In this document: positions 36,325 through 47,469 of the stretch, in pieces
Numbering within the stretch: position 1 is the first letter of the stretch
Layout: each line of letters starts with the position of its first letter
Assembly (NCBI GenBank): GCA_910574455.1
Contig: CAJSYZ010000001.1
Span: 1,351,599-1,415,598 of the forward strand
DNA length: 64,000 bases
Direction: 5' to 3'
From: Trichaptum fuscoviolaceum
Taxonomy: Eukaryota > Basidiomycota > Agaricomycetes > Hymenochaetales > Trichaptaceae
Position numbers and translations under genes: made by a program
The notes under the pieces: model-generated
What the model saw: only the letters and a program-made list of their open reading frames with translations
Told to the model about the DNA's origin: nothing
The model's database searches: none

Positions 36325-38822
36325 CTCGTTTGACAGCTTCTCTGAACACAGCACCCAGCCGCAAAAATGGCTGACCTCCTCCAGAAAACATATAAATTCT
36401 GGTATCTTTACCAACCCTTCTTGTTTTCTCCCATCATAGACACGCTCGTAGAATTATCTCCCAATGCTTCGCTCACGCATCAAAGCTTTCACCACTTTCC
36501 TCGAGCTCATCGCTCAAGCCTTGCTCAAGGGTCGCCCCCATGTCGTCGCAGTCGCGAGGCCTTCATATGCTTCGACGATTGTCCTCCATGCTGGCTCGAA
36601 CTCTATGGCCGACACCGATGTGCTCTTCAACACCACCTCTATCTCAATTGCCACCTTCAACGAAACCTCCTCTGTGGACTCTGCTATCTCGGCGATCCTG
36701 TCTGCTGGTGCTCCTCCTAGTCATCTCGTTCCCGTTACTTTCGCAGCTGGTCCTGTGTCTGACGCGAACGATTCGAACCCCACTCCTGATGCGGGTCTCG
36801 ACGACCAGGAAGTAGTCAATGCCCCCTACAACATTGACCTGGAGCTGCCTTTGGACTCGATTTCGGATGCTTCTGTTCCGGATCACGAGTCTAAGCCCTT
36901 CTTCCAGCCACTCGCCGTCCTTGTTAGCTTGCTAGGACTACTTGCTAAGAGTATTCTTGCTAGCACTAGCTTGTCCCGAGGTTTCTTGCTTTTGAGGTCT
37001 AGGAATGCCGCAAAGGCAATCTATTATCTCCGCTCACTCGTTGGCCTTCTCATGATCGACCGCGCGTTCTGTTCTCAGGAGCAAGCGGTTATGCGTTTGA
37101 TCAAGAAGTTCAAAGTGAGTGGCATCCTTAATTAAACATTATGCGTACTCATCATTGTTCTTCCAGTTGCGGATCCACCTTCTGGCGTTTATGACCATGT
37201 GCGAGGCAAGGGCATTTTTCAAGACGATGTTCAGCGTAATCTCGCACATTCTCATAGTACGTTTCGCATGATATCCTTCGTGTACTTTGACTAATCTGTT
37301 TCTTATCAAGCTGCTTCCGTACTTGGTGCTCGACAAACAGACGCTACGCAAGCTCTTCAAGCTCATCAAGACAATCCGGCTTGTTTTGCTGGAGCTTAGA
37401 GCTCGTAGGTCTGCAACATCAAACACTCATATTATGGAAAGACATGTCTCTCTGGACCTCGACGACGATATCATCATTCCGCCCTCAGACGTGATTTCAG
37501 CTAATCCAACGATGATGCGCTGGTCTCATTTTCGGACGGGCTTCGTCGGTACCGGCACCGATCAAGGCCCGTCCACCCTCTCTTTCCTTGCCCGTGGTCA
37601 AGTGCAAGGAAAAAGAGTTGCGAACTGATGGTTGTTTCGACATGGCCACCCTCATAGAGATATACGCATGTAGATCCACGCATTTTTCTCACTTTGGGTC
37701 TATGAACAAGGTATGTGAATGTGCTATTCTCATCGATGATTTCGATACTCACACCCCACTTCAGGTGCCTATCTTAGATACGTCGGCATTATCCAGCCTC
37801 GACATTGAGATCGACACATTCGATCATGATTCTTCGCCTCGTAGGCGTATATCGCACTTCGGATTGGTACGTCTTATATCGCAGATTGGGATGGACATGG
37901 GCTTACTTGTTCCATTAGACAATCAGTCAATACAGTGCCGAGGCGAGTGACGCTTCGGATATCCTGACGCATCACGATGAATCACACGACCCTATGTTTG
38001 ATGTTTCTTCTCGTCTTCCTGGTCTCTATCCTGAATCTCGCTCTTGTTCTGATGGGTCTGGTTTCGGTTTCTTTTACGATCTTTTCTCCGACATCAAGTG
38101 TGAACTGGTCGCATTTCTTCTTCCGATTGGCTCTTGGAACGTGGTCACTATTCCTGATCATCAAGTCGCAAACTCGCAAGTGGAATCTGACTATGCCGTC
38201 GAAGTATTGGACCCTGTGTCTTCTGTTGCGTCTGAAACTGGGAAGCTTGTCGATGCTCATGTTCCTCTGGTGTCGACGTCTAGGCTAACGGTCAAGCCAA
38301 GTATGCCTTCTGAGCCTGACGTGTTCATGGACGACAGTGGGGACTGTTCTGATTGGAGCGAGGCAAGTTCGATAGCCTTTGGAATTCCCCCTGACGTATA
38401 TGATGTGTATGGCAGTTATGAGTTCCGGCCCCCGGACCCTTCGACTCTGGACACGCCGACGAGGTGGACATCCTCGGCACCTCCCCGAAGCCCATCGGTA
38501 CGAAGGTGGGAAGGGAGGAGGAGGGGTGGTTTTGATGAGGAGGATAATGAGGATTTTTCGGTACCACCTCTATCGGTGTGGGACTATCCTTATTACCCTC
38601 TCACACCCAGGTCAGAAAGGATTCGTCAATAATATATATATAAATATAGTTCTTTATAATTATTATAGTCTTACCCTTGTAATATCCTTAATCTTAATTT
38701 TAATTAGAAAATGTGTAGTAGGACAATGAATTTCAGAACATCTCTACCGATACCAAATACATATTCACCAGTCCTTTGGGGTATCTCGGAAGGATGACAG
38801 GAAGAAGTAGATTTTGCATGGA
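36325..38822 (+). repeat. Left arm of a ~2.5-kb inverted duplication
   Basis: From CAGCCTCGTTTGACAGCTTC at 36325 to about 38822 this stretch matches the reverse complement of 44296-41808 with scattered substitutions and a few small indels. It includes a family A gene copy, its promoter (shared from ATGGCTGACCTCCTCCAG at 36367) and about 190 bp of 3' flank. Sequence outside both ends differs completely between the arms. Confidence 0.9.
36464..38632 (+). pseudogene. Family A membrane-type protein, copy 1, with a 1-nt frameshift in exon 3
   Basis: Exons: 36464-37114, 37167-37256, 37311-37710, 37765-37866 and 37919-38632. Exons 1 and 2 (217 and 30 codons) are open. The N terminus MLRSRIKAF is followed by a Thr/Ser/Asp-rich region and hydrophobic stretches (FQPLAVLVSLLGLLAKSI about residue 146; HLLAFMTMCE in exon 2; LLPYLVLDKQTLRKLF in exon 3). 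Exon 3 has 400 nt against 399 in copy 2: copy 1 reads CATTTTCGGACGGG where copy 2 has CATTTTGGACGGG. As written, copy 1 stops at 37626-37628 after about 352 aa. Exons 4 and 5 remain open in the downstream frame, ending in an acidic and Arg-rich tail. Either a recent pseudogene, a truncated but functional protein, or a base-call error. Function unknown. Confidence 0.72.
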
Positions 38823-39456
38823 TGACAGCTTGTCTGTGCACAAATTCCTGTAACTACATGACGATCAAGTTGATAAATTGGATTATTATATATATGGCGC
38901 TATCCAGAACATTGTCAAAATCTCCGAACTCCCAACATTGTATGAAGATCGCCCCCACTCATGATAAATATTTCAGGGTTCGCTTTTCTTTTACGGCGAG
39001 GAAGAGAAGCGTTGGTTAAATTCCGAGACATGAATTCATTGATCACCAAGTCCGAAGCCGTCGTATGCGATTCCTTGAAATTGTTCTTCACTTTCCACAT
39101 CTCTACCGCCGTGTCCTCAACTGCTAAGGATATTGTGAGAGACGAGAGGCTCCCAGATATACCAAATTTCGCGAGGAGGCATTCCCTAACAAACAATCAA
39201 GGCGTGTATGTATATAATATTCGTGATTTGATAACATTGAGGGGAAATATACAACTGAGTGACTGTTAAATTGTCCGTTATCAAAATCAAACAGTAATTA
39301 TGAAATGAAACAGCTCATTAGACAACATGAATGTTTAAAGGTATCACCGAGGGGGCAGGCAGAGCTTTCAGAGAAATGTCAATGTATATTTGAGTGTATA
39401 GGGTATAGCATAGTACTTTGCTGTGTCAATGGGTGGGTGGGATGGTGGAAGTCGCC
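38823..39456. other. Left part of the spacer, no supported gene
   Basis: Sequence between the left arm and the small cysteine-rich gene. Overlapping open frames of about 90-100 codons occur on both strands at 38915-39269 but neither resembles a known family. Confidence 0.45.
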
Positions 39457-39759
39457 TCAGCAACAGCATGGAATCGGTATGATGTAGCAGCATCCGCCAT
39501 CCTGGAATTTTGTTAATGACTCTGTCTCTATCGAAAGTAATCGTTTAGTACTTACTGGACATGGTATACAACCTCCTCTCAGGCGCATAGCCCTATTCTG
39601 GTCATCCTTAGACCCATTCGTGTTCATTGAAGCAGCAGGCGCAGGTTGAGTATTGATTACTGCTGCTGAATCGCTGGCAGGTGTATCATAATCGTTTGTG
39701 CGACCTCGACTAGTATGTGCTGTCGGAAGATAAGACAGTTTTGTCGAATCTAAAGGCAT
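39457..39759 (-). CDS. Small cysteine-rich protein with RLRGG-C motif and terminal CCC
   Basis: Two exons: 39759-39556 and 39501-39457, separated by a 54-bp intron with GTAAGTACTAAAC at its 5' side. The product is 82 aa. The first 55 residues are polar (Ser, Thr, Ala, Asn); the last 25 carry AMRLRGGCIPCP and end YIIPIPCCC. Seven cysteines cluster in the final 20 residues next to hydrophobic ones, which suggests S-acylation and membrane attachment of the tail. Without splicing the frame also stays open to the same stop (100 aa), because the intron length is a multiple of three. Similar small RLRGG-C proteins are, from memory, common in Agaricomycetes, without known function. It is not a typical pheromone precursor, since the last four residues do not form a good CaaX box. 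It sits in the spacer of the inverted duplication. Confidence 0.6.
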   Translation of the reverse strand: MPLDSTKLSYLPTAHTSRGRTNDYDTPASDSAAVINTQPAPAASMNTNGSKDDQNRAMRLRGGCIPCPVSTKRLLSIETESLTKFQDGGCCYIIPIPCCC

Positions 39760-40050
39760 ATTTATGGTACTATTAGGAGAAGGAATTCAAACGGATTGCG
39801 TGGTGTAGGCAAGACTGAGGTGGGCGTTCAGAAGAAAGTAAACCTCGAGGCAGGCCCGGGGCACGAATTTTATACGGCATGTCGTGTAGTCCTGAGTCCC
39901 AGAATGACGTCAATGTAAGGACTCCGACTCCGACAGTGTGCATGCCAGTTACTTATAATGCGTGACCTAAAATTACGTCACGTGTATGTGACAAACTCTT
40001 TGTACAAAGTCATCACGCTGGAGCCACTGTACACCCACCACGCTCACAAA

Positions 40051-40166
40051 ACATTTCTTGCTGAGTTGAGAGTATAAGCTGAATGCTTTCCAGAGGCGAT
40101 GAAGGAGCCGCTAGTCATCGCCTCTGGAAAGCATTCAGCTTATACTCTCAACTCAGCAAGAAATGT
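40051..40166. repeat. Perfect 52-bp inverted repeat with 12-nt loop
   Basis: 40051-40102 is exactly the reverse complement of 40115-40166, with the 12-nt spacer AGGAGCCGCTAG between. The arms begin ACATTTCTTGCTGAGTTGAG. No mismatch is present in 52 pairs, so the event is very recent or the structure is maintained. It lies just upstream of the decayed F-box gene in the spacer of the large inverted duplication. Confidence 0.95.
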
Positions 40167-40289
40167 CACATTACGCGCTGTCCGGGATTGTCCCGCTGGT
40201 CGTCATTTCGCGGTAGATACGATTATCGAAGAGATGGATTGCAAAGGGCTTTCCACGAGACAATAACATTCTTTTCAATTTAACATCAC

Positions 40290-41431
40290 CAGATCGAGAT
40301 GCCAGGCAGTTACTAGAAAGAATGCGTCTCGTCTGCCGCGCATGGGATGGGCTGGCTTAGCGTGTACTGCGACGTCGGCTTTACATCGATATCAAAGACC
40401 GTAAGGAGCTGGATTGTTTCATGGGGAGCCCAAAGTGCGGGCCTTGGGTACGGGAGCTACAACTTTGTGACATCTGTATGTCAAGGCCTTCGACTGGATA
40501 GCTGCTTCGCTCTCCGATTTGTTTCAGAAGCTCCCCAGTCTAGCAGCCCTCAGGCTCTCTCTATTGTCGCTGGTACTAGCCTCGACCGGCTTCCGATCAT
40601 AGCTCCGAGTCTTTCATCATTATCCCGCCTTCGGACATTACATATCCAGTGTTCATTGGACACGCATACCCTGTGCGTGTTTTACGAGGTTGTAGCACAT
40701 CTACGCAGTCTTGAAGTCTATCTCTGATAGGCTTGTGGCAAGATGAAGATGATGACGATCTCTATGGCGACTATGAAGACGATGAAGAAGAAGAAAAGGT
40801 AGCCGACGAAAGTGACAACGACAGTGTACGATCGCAGAATATTACGTCAAACCTACCCAATTCGCATCCTCCAGCTTCACTCAAAAAGTTCCTCTACCGT
40901 ATCGTAATCTGCGAAGAGACAGCACCTTCTAGTGAACTTCTCTCCTGGCTCCTACAAGCTCGCGGTGATTTCGCCCTCCACGAACTTCGGTTGATATTAG
41001 CAAGTGAACATAGAGTTCGCGTTCCAAATCTCCTGAGTTCATTCACGAATACTCTTCCGTCTGAGACTCTTGTACTGGGGAACACTCTCGCATTCCCAGA
41101 TGACGAGACCGGGGCGCTTCTCGACAAATGCACTGCTCTGCAGAATCTGCATCTATATGCCGCGCCGAAGTATACGCTTCCAGCATCTTTGGAACACTTC
41201 TGTTGGGGACACGATACCTACGAACTCTTCCGCGGAACAATAGCCGACGACATTCTTTCGCAGTACCTCCGATCGCAACTTGCGCCTCGCAAAGTTCCAA
41301 ACCTACGCTCAGTACAGTTTGAGGCAAAGAGACAGGGACTGACCCTTCATCAGACAAGGAAAGTCTGCGAGGAATTCGGTATCAAGTTCGATCCTCGCTG
41401 CAGACTGGAAGGAACCTGGAGTTTCTTCTGA
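40290..41431 (+). pseudogene. Decayed F-box/LRR-like gene (family B)
   Basis: The 5' part reads, in shifting frames, like an intact family member. SPDRDARQLLERMRLVCRAWDGLA (F-box to post-F-box helix, 40290-40361) ends at a stop. Then RRLYIDIKDRKEL and CGPWVRELQLCDICM follow, then a frame change to FDWIAASLSDLFQKLPSL (about 40491-40550), then SLSRLRTLHIQCSLDTHT. The 3' part from 40733 is a 232-codon open frame with an acidic stretch (DEDDDDLYGDYEDDEEEEK) and the conserved C-terminal module PNLRSVQFEA.. KVCEEFGIKFD. At least three frameshifts or stops separate these blocks. The same C-terminal module ends the intact paralogue at 27.35-28.68 kb. The 3' frame could still be translated from its own start, but I see no promoter. 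Confidence 0.7.
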
Positions 41432-41807
41432 TGGGGTATATTGAGTGGCGAAGGTTGTTGAACGGGCGGAAAGAGGTTCAGCCATTCGTTTCTTCCCCAT
41501 CTTTAATCTAGAGCAACAATTATCTTGCATGATAAATATACCAATTAGGGCTTCACGCTATGAAGAGTCAACTTAACCACTAAAGTTTCCAACCCGCAGC
41601 AACACCCACTGCTGTACTTCTATTTACTGAGATTACTCCTCCCAGAAGAACCTGCACTTGAACATGGATAACTCGTAACCTCTTCATCATACAACCCGCA
41701 AGCATATCGTCAATAATAAAAGAACTTCTCGCTTCTCGTGGATACAAGCTTCTTGGAACCGTGACTGATGTGCCAACATCTGCTAAGACATCTCGTAAAG
41801 GCGCGTC

Positions 41808-44296
41808 CTTGCAAAATCTACATCTTCCTGTCATCCTTCCGAGATACCCTAAAGGACAAGTATGTATGTATTTGGTATCGTAGAGATGTTCTGAAATTCA
41901 TTGTCCTACTACACATTATCTAATTAAAATTAAGATTAAGGAAATTATAAGGGTAAGACTATAATAATTATAAAGAACTATATATACATTTTATCGACGA
42001 ATCCTTTCTGACCTAGGTGTGAGAGGATAATATGGATAGTCCCACACCGATAGAGGTGGTACCGAAAAATCCTCATTATCCTCCTTATCAAAACCACCCC
42101 TCCTCCTCCCTTCCCACCTTCGTAACGTTGGGCTTCGAAGGGGTGCGGAGGAGGTCCACCTCGTCGGCGTGTCCAGAGTTGAAGGGTCCGGAGGCCGGAA
42201 TTCATAACTGCCATACACATCGTATACGTCAGGGGGGATCCCAAAGACGACAGAACTTGCCTCGCTCCAGTCAGAACAGTTCCCACTGTCGTCCATGAAC
42301 ACGTCAGGTTCCGAAGGCATGCTTGGCTTGACCGTTAGCCTAGACATCGACACCAGAGGAACATGAGCATCGACAAGCTTCCCAGTTTCAGACGCAACAG
42401 AAGGCACAGGGTCCAATACTTCGACGGAGTGGTCAGATTCCACTTGCGAGTCTGCGACTTGATGATCAGGAATAGTGACCACGTTCCAAGAGCCAATCGA
42501 AAGAAGAAACGCAACCAGTTCACACTTGATGTCGCAGAAAAGATCGTAAAAGAACCAGAATCCAGACCCATCAGAACAAGAGCGGGATTCAGGATAGAGT
42601 CCAGGAAGACGAGAAGAAACAGCAAACATAGGGTCGTGTGATTCATCGTGATGCGTCAGGATATCCGAAGCGTCACTCGCCTCGGCACTGTACTGACTGA
42701 TTGTCTAATGGAACAAGTAAGCCCATGTCCATCCTAATATGCGATATAAGACGTACCAATCCGAAGTGCGATATACGCCTACGAGGCGAAGAATCATGAT
42801 CGAGTGTGTCGATCTCAATGTCGAGGCTGGATAATGCCGACGTATCTAAGATAGCTGAAGTGGGCGTGAGCATCGGAGTCATCAATGAGAATAGAACATT
42901 CACATACCTTGTTCATAGACCCAAAGTGTGAAAAGTGCGTGGATCTGCATGCGTATATCTCTATGAGGGTGGACATGTCGAAACGACCATCAGTTCGCAA
43001 CTCTTTTTCCTTGCACTTGACTACGGGCAAGGAAAGAGATGGTGGACGAGCCTTGATCGGTGCCGGTACCGACGAAGCCCGTCCAAAATGAGACCAGCGC
43101 ATCATCATTGGAGTAGCTGAACTCGTATCTGAGGGGGGAATGATGATATCGTCGTCGAGGTCCAGAGAGACATGTCTTTCCATAATATGAGTGTTTGATG
43201 TTGCAGACCTACGAGCTCTAAGCTCCAGCAAAACAAGCCGGATTGTCTTGATGAGCTTGAAGAGCTTGCGTAGCGTCTGTTTGTCGAGCACCAAGTACGG
43301 AAGCAGCTTGATAAGAAACAGATTAGTCAAAGTACACGAAGGATATCACGCGAAACGTACTATGAGAATGTGCGAGATTACGCTGAACATCGTCTTGAAA
43401 GATGCCCTTGCCTCGCACATGGTCATGAACGCCAGAAGGTGGATCCGCAACTGGAAGAACAATGATGAGTACGCATAATGTTTAATTAAGGATGCCACTC
43501 ACTTTGAACTTCTTGATCAATCGCATAACCGCTTGCTCCTGAGAACAGAACGCGCGGTCGATCATGAGAAGGCCAACGAGTGAGCGGAAGTAGTGGAGTG
43601 CCTTTGCGGCATTCCTAGACCTCAAAAGCAAGAAACCTCGGGACAAGCTAGTTCTGGCAAGAACATTCTTAGGAAGCAGTCCTAGCAAGCTAACAAGCAA
43701 GGCGAGTGGCTGTGAGAAGGACTTAGACTCTTGATCCGAAACAGAAGCATCCGAGATCGAGTCCAAAGGCAGCTCCAGGTCAATGTTGTAGGGGGCATTG
43801 ACTTCTTCCTGGTCGTCGAGACCCGCATCAGAGGTGGGGTTCGAACCGTTCTCGTCAGACACAGATCCAGCTGTGAAAGTGACAGGAACGAGATGACTAG
43901 GAGGAGCTCCAGCAGAGAGGATCGCCGAGATAGCAGAGTCCACAGAGGAGGTTTCGTTGAAGGTGGCAACTGAGATAGAGGTCGTGTTGAAGAGCACATC
44001 GGTGTCGGCCATAAAGCTCGAGCCAGCATGAAGGACAATCATCGAAGCATAAGAAGGCCTCGCGACTGCGACAACATGGGGGCGACCCTTGAGCAAGGCT
44101 TGAGCGATGAGCTCGAGGAGAGTGGTGAAAGCTTTGATACGTGAGCGAAGCATTGGGGGAGAGTTCTACGAGTATCTATGATGGGAGAACGCAAGAAGGG
44201 TTGGCAGAAAGATCTGAATTTATATGTTTTCTGGAGGAGGTCAGCCATTTTTGCGGCTGGTTGTTGTGTTCAGAGAAGCTGTCAAACGAGGCTGAC
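41808..44296 (-). repeat. Right arm of the ~2.5-kb inverted duplication
   Basis: Reverse complement of the left arm (36325-38822). The homology ends inside at about 41808 (ATGACAGGAAGA.. in reverse) and outside at about 44296. The spacer between the arms is about 3.0 kb. Confidence 0.9.
41991..44153 (-). pseudogene. Family A membrane-type protein, copy 2, with a 4-nt deletion at exon 4
   Basis: Exons: 44153-43503, 43450-43361, 43306-42908, 42854-42757 and 42704-41991. Exons 1-3 (217, 30 and 133 codons) are open and do not carry the frameshift of copy 1. At the start of exon 4, copy 1 reads TTCAG then GTGCCTATCTTAG, whereas copy 2 reads TTCAG then CTATCTTAG: four bases are gone (98 nt against 102). 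After splicing the frame meets a stop within three codons, giving about 382 aa. Exon 5 is intact. Differences between the copies are milder in this frame than in the overlapping hydrophobic frame of exon 5, which supports the coding frame chosen. Divergent neighbour to the right is a decayed family B gene. Confidence 0.72.
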
Positions 44297-44399
44297 CTTT
44301 TGAGCTGGCGGAGTGTTAATTTTAGAGTCCGAACGGGCTGACATGCCTGAGACGCACGCCTCATCTCTTCACATACTTCATGCCACTTACTATTTGCAC

Positions 44400-45460
44400 T
44401 TGCATCTTCTCAGAGCAATTTCTTCATCACTAGCTATGTTGGCCTCGTGGGCTTTCGGTGCTTATTTTAATGAGGGACTTGATGCTGGGCATACCGCAGC
44501 ACCGATCTCTAGGTAAGACTTTTGTGTTGGCAACTTGAACGAATTAAACGACACTTGCGTTCATTCCGAGTCTATGTACGACATATGAAAAAGGCGCAGA
44601 CTGTCGGAACCAGACTATTCAAGTCTCTCTAGCTTCTCGCACTAGTCGCTACATTCTTACACATTCTTGAGCGGGATGTGGATGCGGGACATACAACTTT
44701 ACCTTCGTCGGAATACCAAAACGTGAAAGCCGCCCTTAGGTCTCCGTGGTTCGTTCTCAGTTGCCTTTCGTCTTTATCCCGGCTGCGACTATTGCACGTC
44801 CAGTTCCCTAGGACACATCCAACTTCAATCCGATCTGTGAGGTTATAGCATGTTTGCACTCTCTTTATATATATACCATTGCCACAATCAGTTATTTCCG
44901 AAGAGCAGAAGGAGCAACTGTCAACGGCTCACCATCCAACCTGACTACATAGATAACCTCTTCTTACGCGTTGAATCTCACGCCAAAACTTCTCTCGATT
45001 ACTTCGCCTTGCTGTTACAGACGCGTGGGAGTACGCTGTACATTCTCTCAAGCTGAACGTCACCAACTCCCCCAGCAGACAAAGATCGGGAAGAGCTCGG
45101 TCACGTCCTCTTCGGATCCTTCTCCAAAGCTCTCCATCGCTAAGAAATCTGATCCTCGGAGACAATCTCGCGAGCACTGTGGCTTTCCACACTAATGTCT
45201 CCCAAAGGTGCCCTTCTTTGAGGGATATGCACCTTTACCCACTCGCGTCTCCCGAATCCGTGGAACATACATACCTTCTGAGGCCATAATATCTTTGAGC
45301 CACCCGTATCGACTATCTTACCAGACAAGATACTTTTATGTTGAACCGAGCTCCAAGCGGGTAGAACCCTGAACTTTCGCTCCGTGCTTGTCTTTGACGG
45401 TGTCCGGGACGTCCTGGGATTGTTTCGAAGGGTTGGAATTATCTGTGAAGAGTACAAGAA
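44400..45460 (+). pseudogene. Heavily decayed F-box/LRR-like gene (family B)
   Basis: Scattered blocks match the other family B sequences: SCLSSLSRLRLLHVQFPRTH (about 44759-44818) against SLSRLRTLHIQCSLDTH at 40.6 kb; SLDYFALLLQTRG, a frame change, then YAVHSLKLNV (44989-45060) against LLSWLLQARGDFALHELRL; and PSLRNLILGDNLAST (about 45123-45175) followed by CPSLRDMHLYPLASPESVEH (about 45208-45268). Frames change several times and stops are frequent. It starts a few hundred bases from the family A copy 2 start and is divergent to it, reproducing the gene order at 24.4-28.7 kb. Confidence 0.55.
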
Positions 45461-47387
45461 TTAGCTGGAGACTGGCTGTGATAAAAAGCTCCAATAGTTA
45501 TTGTGTTTTGTATTGGAGGGGCTAGTCAAGACGACTACGAAGGCGCGTATCCATTGTTAGGTGGATATTTCTTTGTTCATGTTCTCGGATTAACAATTGC
45601 GTACCGCAGACATTGACGTAATGCAATTGGATAGTGTGTGTACGAGGCACCTTCGTCACTGTACTGCAGGTATGCCGAGGGGACTCGGAGGTTCACCCTC
45701 ACAGACATATCAAGAAGAGATGATATATTGTAGATTCCAGCATTTGGGAAGGCCCTTTAACAGGCTTCGTTCTAATCAAGGAAAAGAGTAATTAGCGCAA
45801 CAAATCAAATAATATCTACTGTGTACCAACGGCGCATGCACACTTATTTCTGGACCAAATATCGAAGAACCACCGGAGGAAGAGGCGAAGGGTCCAAATC
45901 TGCACCCGAGGCTACAGCGACTACACCATACAGGAAGTGAGCATCTATTAATCGAGATTCTGATGGTCGTGAATGAGCTAATAAAAGGTTGATACATTCA
46001 TTTTTGCCTTCCGACGATAGTAAAGCGACTGAGAAGCAAGAACGAAAATAGGCAGTACAATATGCTTGATTGTTCTGACAGAGAGGGGTTTATCAGTTTG
46101 ACGCTTCCACTTCAGCAGGATATCCCTGTACTAGTGGTACTCGAGAGCAAGACCATAGTCAGCGTATCCGAGAAACTTGTCTATGGAGGTCGGAGGTCCG
46201 GATGCTACCTTAATAACAGAGCGGATACGTACAACTTCAATTGAAAGACCGGGTCCCGAGCACTACCCGGGAGAGAAGAAGGGAGGAATACAAGGGTCGA
46301 TTATTGCGAAGTCTGCCTGTCGCAGGAGAAGACAAGTTCTAATCATCTCAGAACTTCGAGTTGTGAGTGACCCGATAATCGGGAACCGAATATCGCGACG
46401 CGTTCAAGCTGAAAGTTGCGATTAGTATCAAGGAGCATGAGATAAGGTGAAAGCAACTGACTATAGAAGACCAGACGCCGGCGGTGCTGTTTGGCCCGGA
46501 CACGAACGTTCTCTTCCGCATTCGTTTCTTTACGTCCAGACGCGCTTGTTAGTCAATCTCACAGGTCATCGGGCGCCTACGATAAGGTCAAACTCGAAGA
46601 TGATCGGCCACATCGGAACGTAGACTGCGCCGCTAGCAATTTGTCTCTTACGAAGTCCTGAGGTGGGATGTAACATCGAAGCAAGATGGCAGATCAAGTA
46701 TCACCGCTCAGTGGCCACCGTGGTGGCGCCAGACTTGAACATGGTCATTTCATTTGCGCCGTCGATAAGAGGAAGTGCTTCAGCCTGTTCCTGATTGCAG
46801 GCGCTGACTCGGAAGGATTGAGCATTACATACATGACACACCGAGGAGCAGATCTGTGAACTTTCATAGTTCGCTTAGTTCGACTTCAGATAGTGAATTG
46901 CTATAACTTACTGTACTCTGTGAAGAAATATCGTAGCTATTGTTGCTTTTGTTTAGAGTCAGATGCTGCTTCTCGCCCATCGTCACGGTTTCGTTCGAAG
47001 TGTAGAGAAGAAAGAGCAACTTGCTGGGTATGACTCATCGACTCCCCCTCACAATCGTCGAATCGGGTAATAACGGCGGCGGATGAGACCGAACAGGAGT
47101 TTAGGGCTCCCAAAAAGGATAATGGCATGATCGACGCCATCAAAATGGCTGCTTATTTGGGAGGTATGTTGCCATTTGTGGATTAGTAATTGGTCCGATA
47201 AGAGCGTGGATAAGGCTAGGGGCAGAATTGAATTGATAAGGCACCAGAAATGGGAGACAGACCGGAGTGCCGAGCAGCGTCACTGAAGCTGAAGATAGAC
47301 AGCCTGCCATGCCAATAGCCATGATGCCACTGCACAGGCTAGTACAATCAAAAAGAATAAGAATGAAGATATCCAACACACGCCCGC
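45461..47387. other. No supported gene
   Basis: Short open frames only. Minus-strand frames at 47379-47140 (hydrophobic, 79 codons) and 47143-46937 lie end to end but in different frames and match nothing I know. Could hold an unrecognised small spliced gene. Confidence 0.4.
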
Positions 47388-47469
47388 TCCTCGCATCCCT
47401 CTCCCCTCCACCCCCCGCCCTCCATCCTCCTCACTGTTCACCTTTCCTACGCACCCACACTCGTTGTCT
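47388..47469 (+). promoter_or_regulatory. Pyrimidine-rich leader before the 47.47-kb gene
   Basis: An almost pure C/T tract (CCCTCTCCCCTCCACCCCCC at about 47398 onward) runs up to the ATG at 47470. CT-rich leaders immediately before transcription or translation starts are a common feature of strongly expressed fungal genes. Confidence 0.5.

Noticed and set aside
39457..39501. Terminal Cys-rich peptide as a mating pheromone CaaX box
   Set aside because: The end is PCCC without a Cys-aliphatic-aliphatic-X pattern, and no pheromone receptor gene is in the window.
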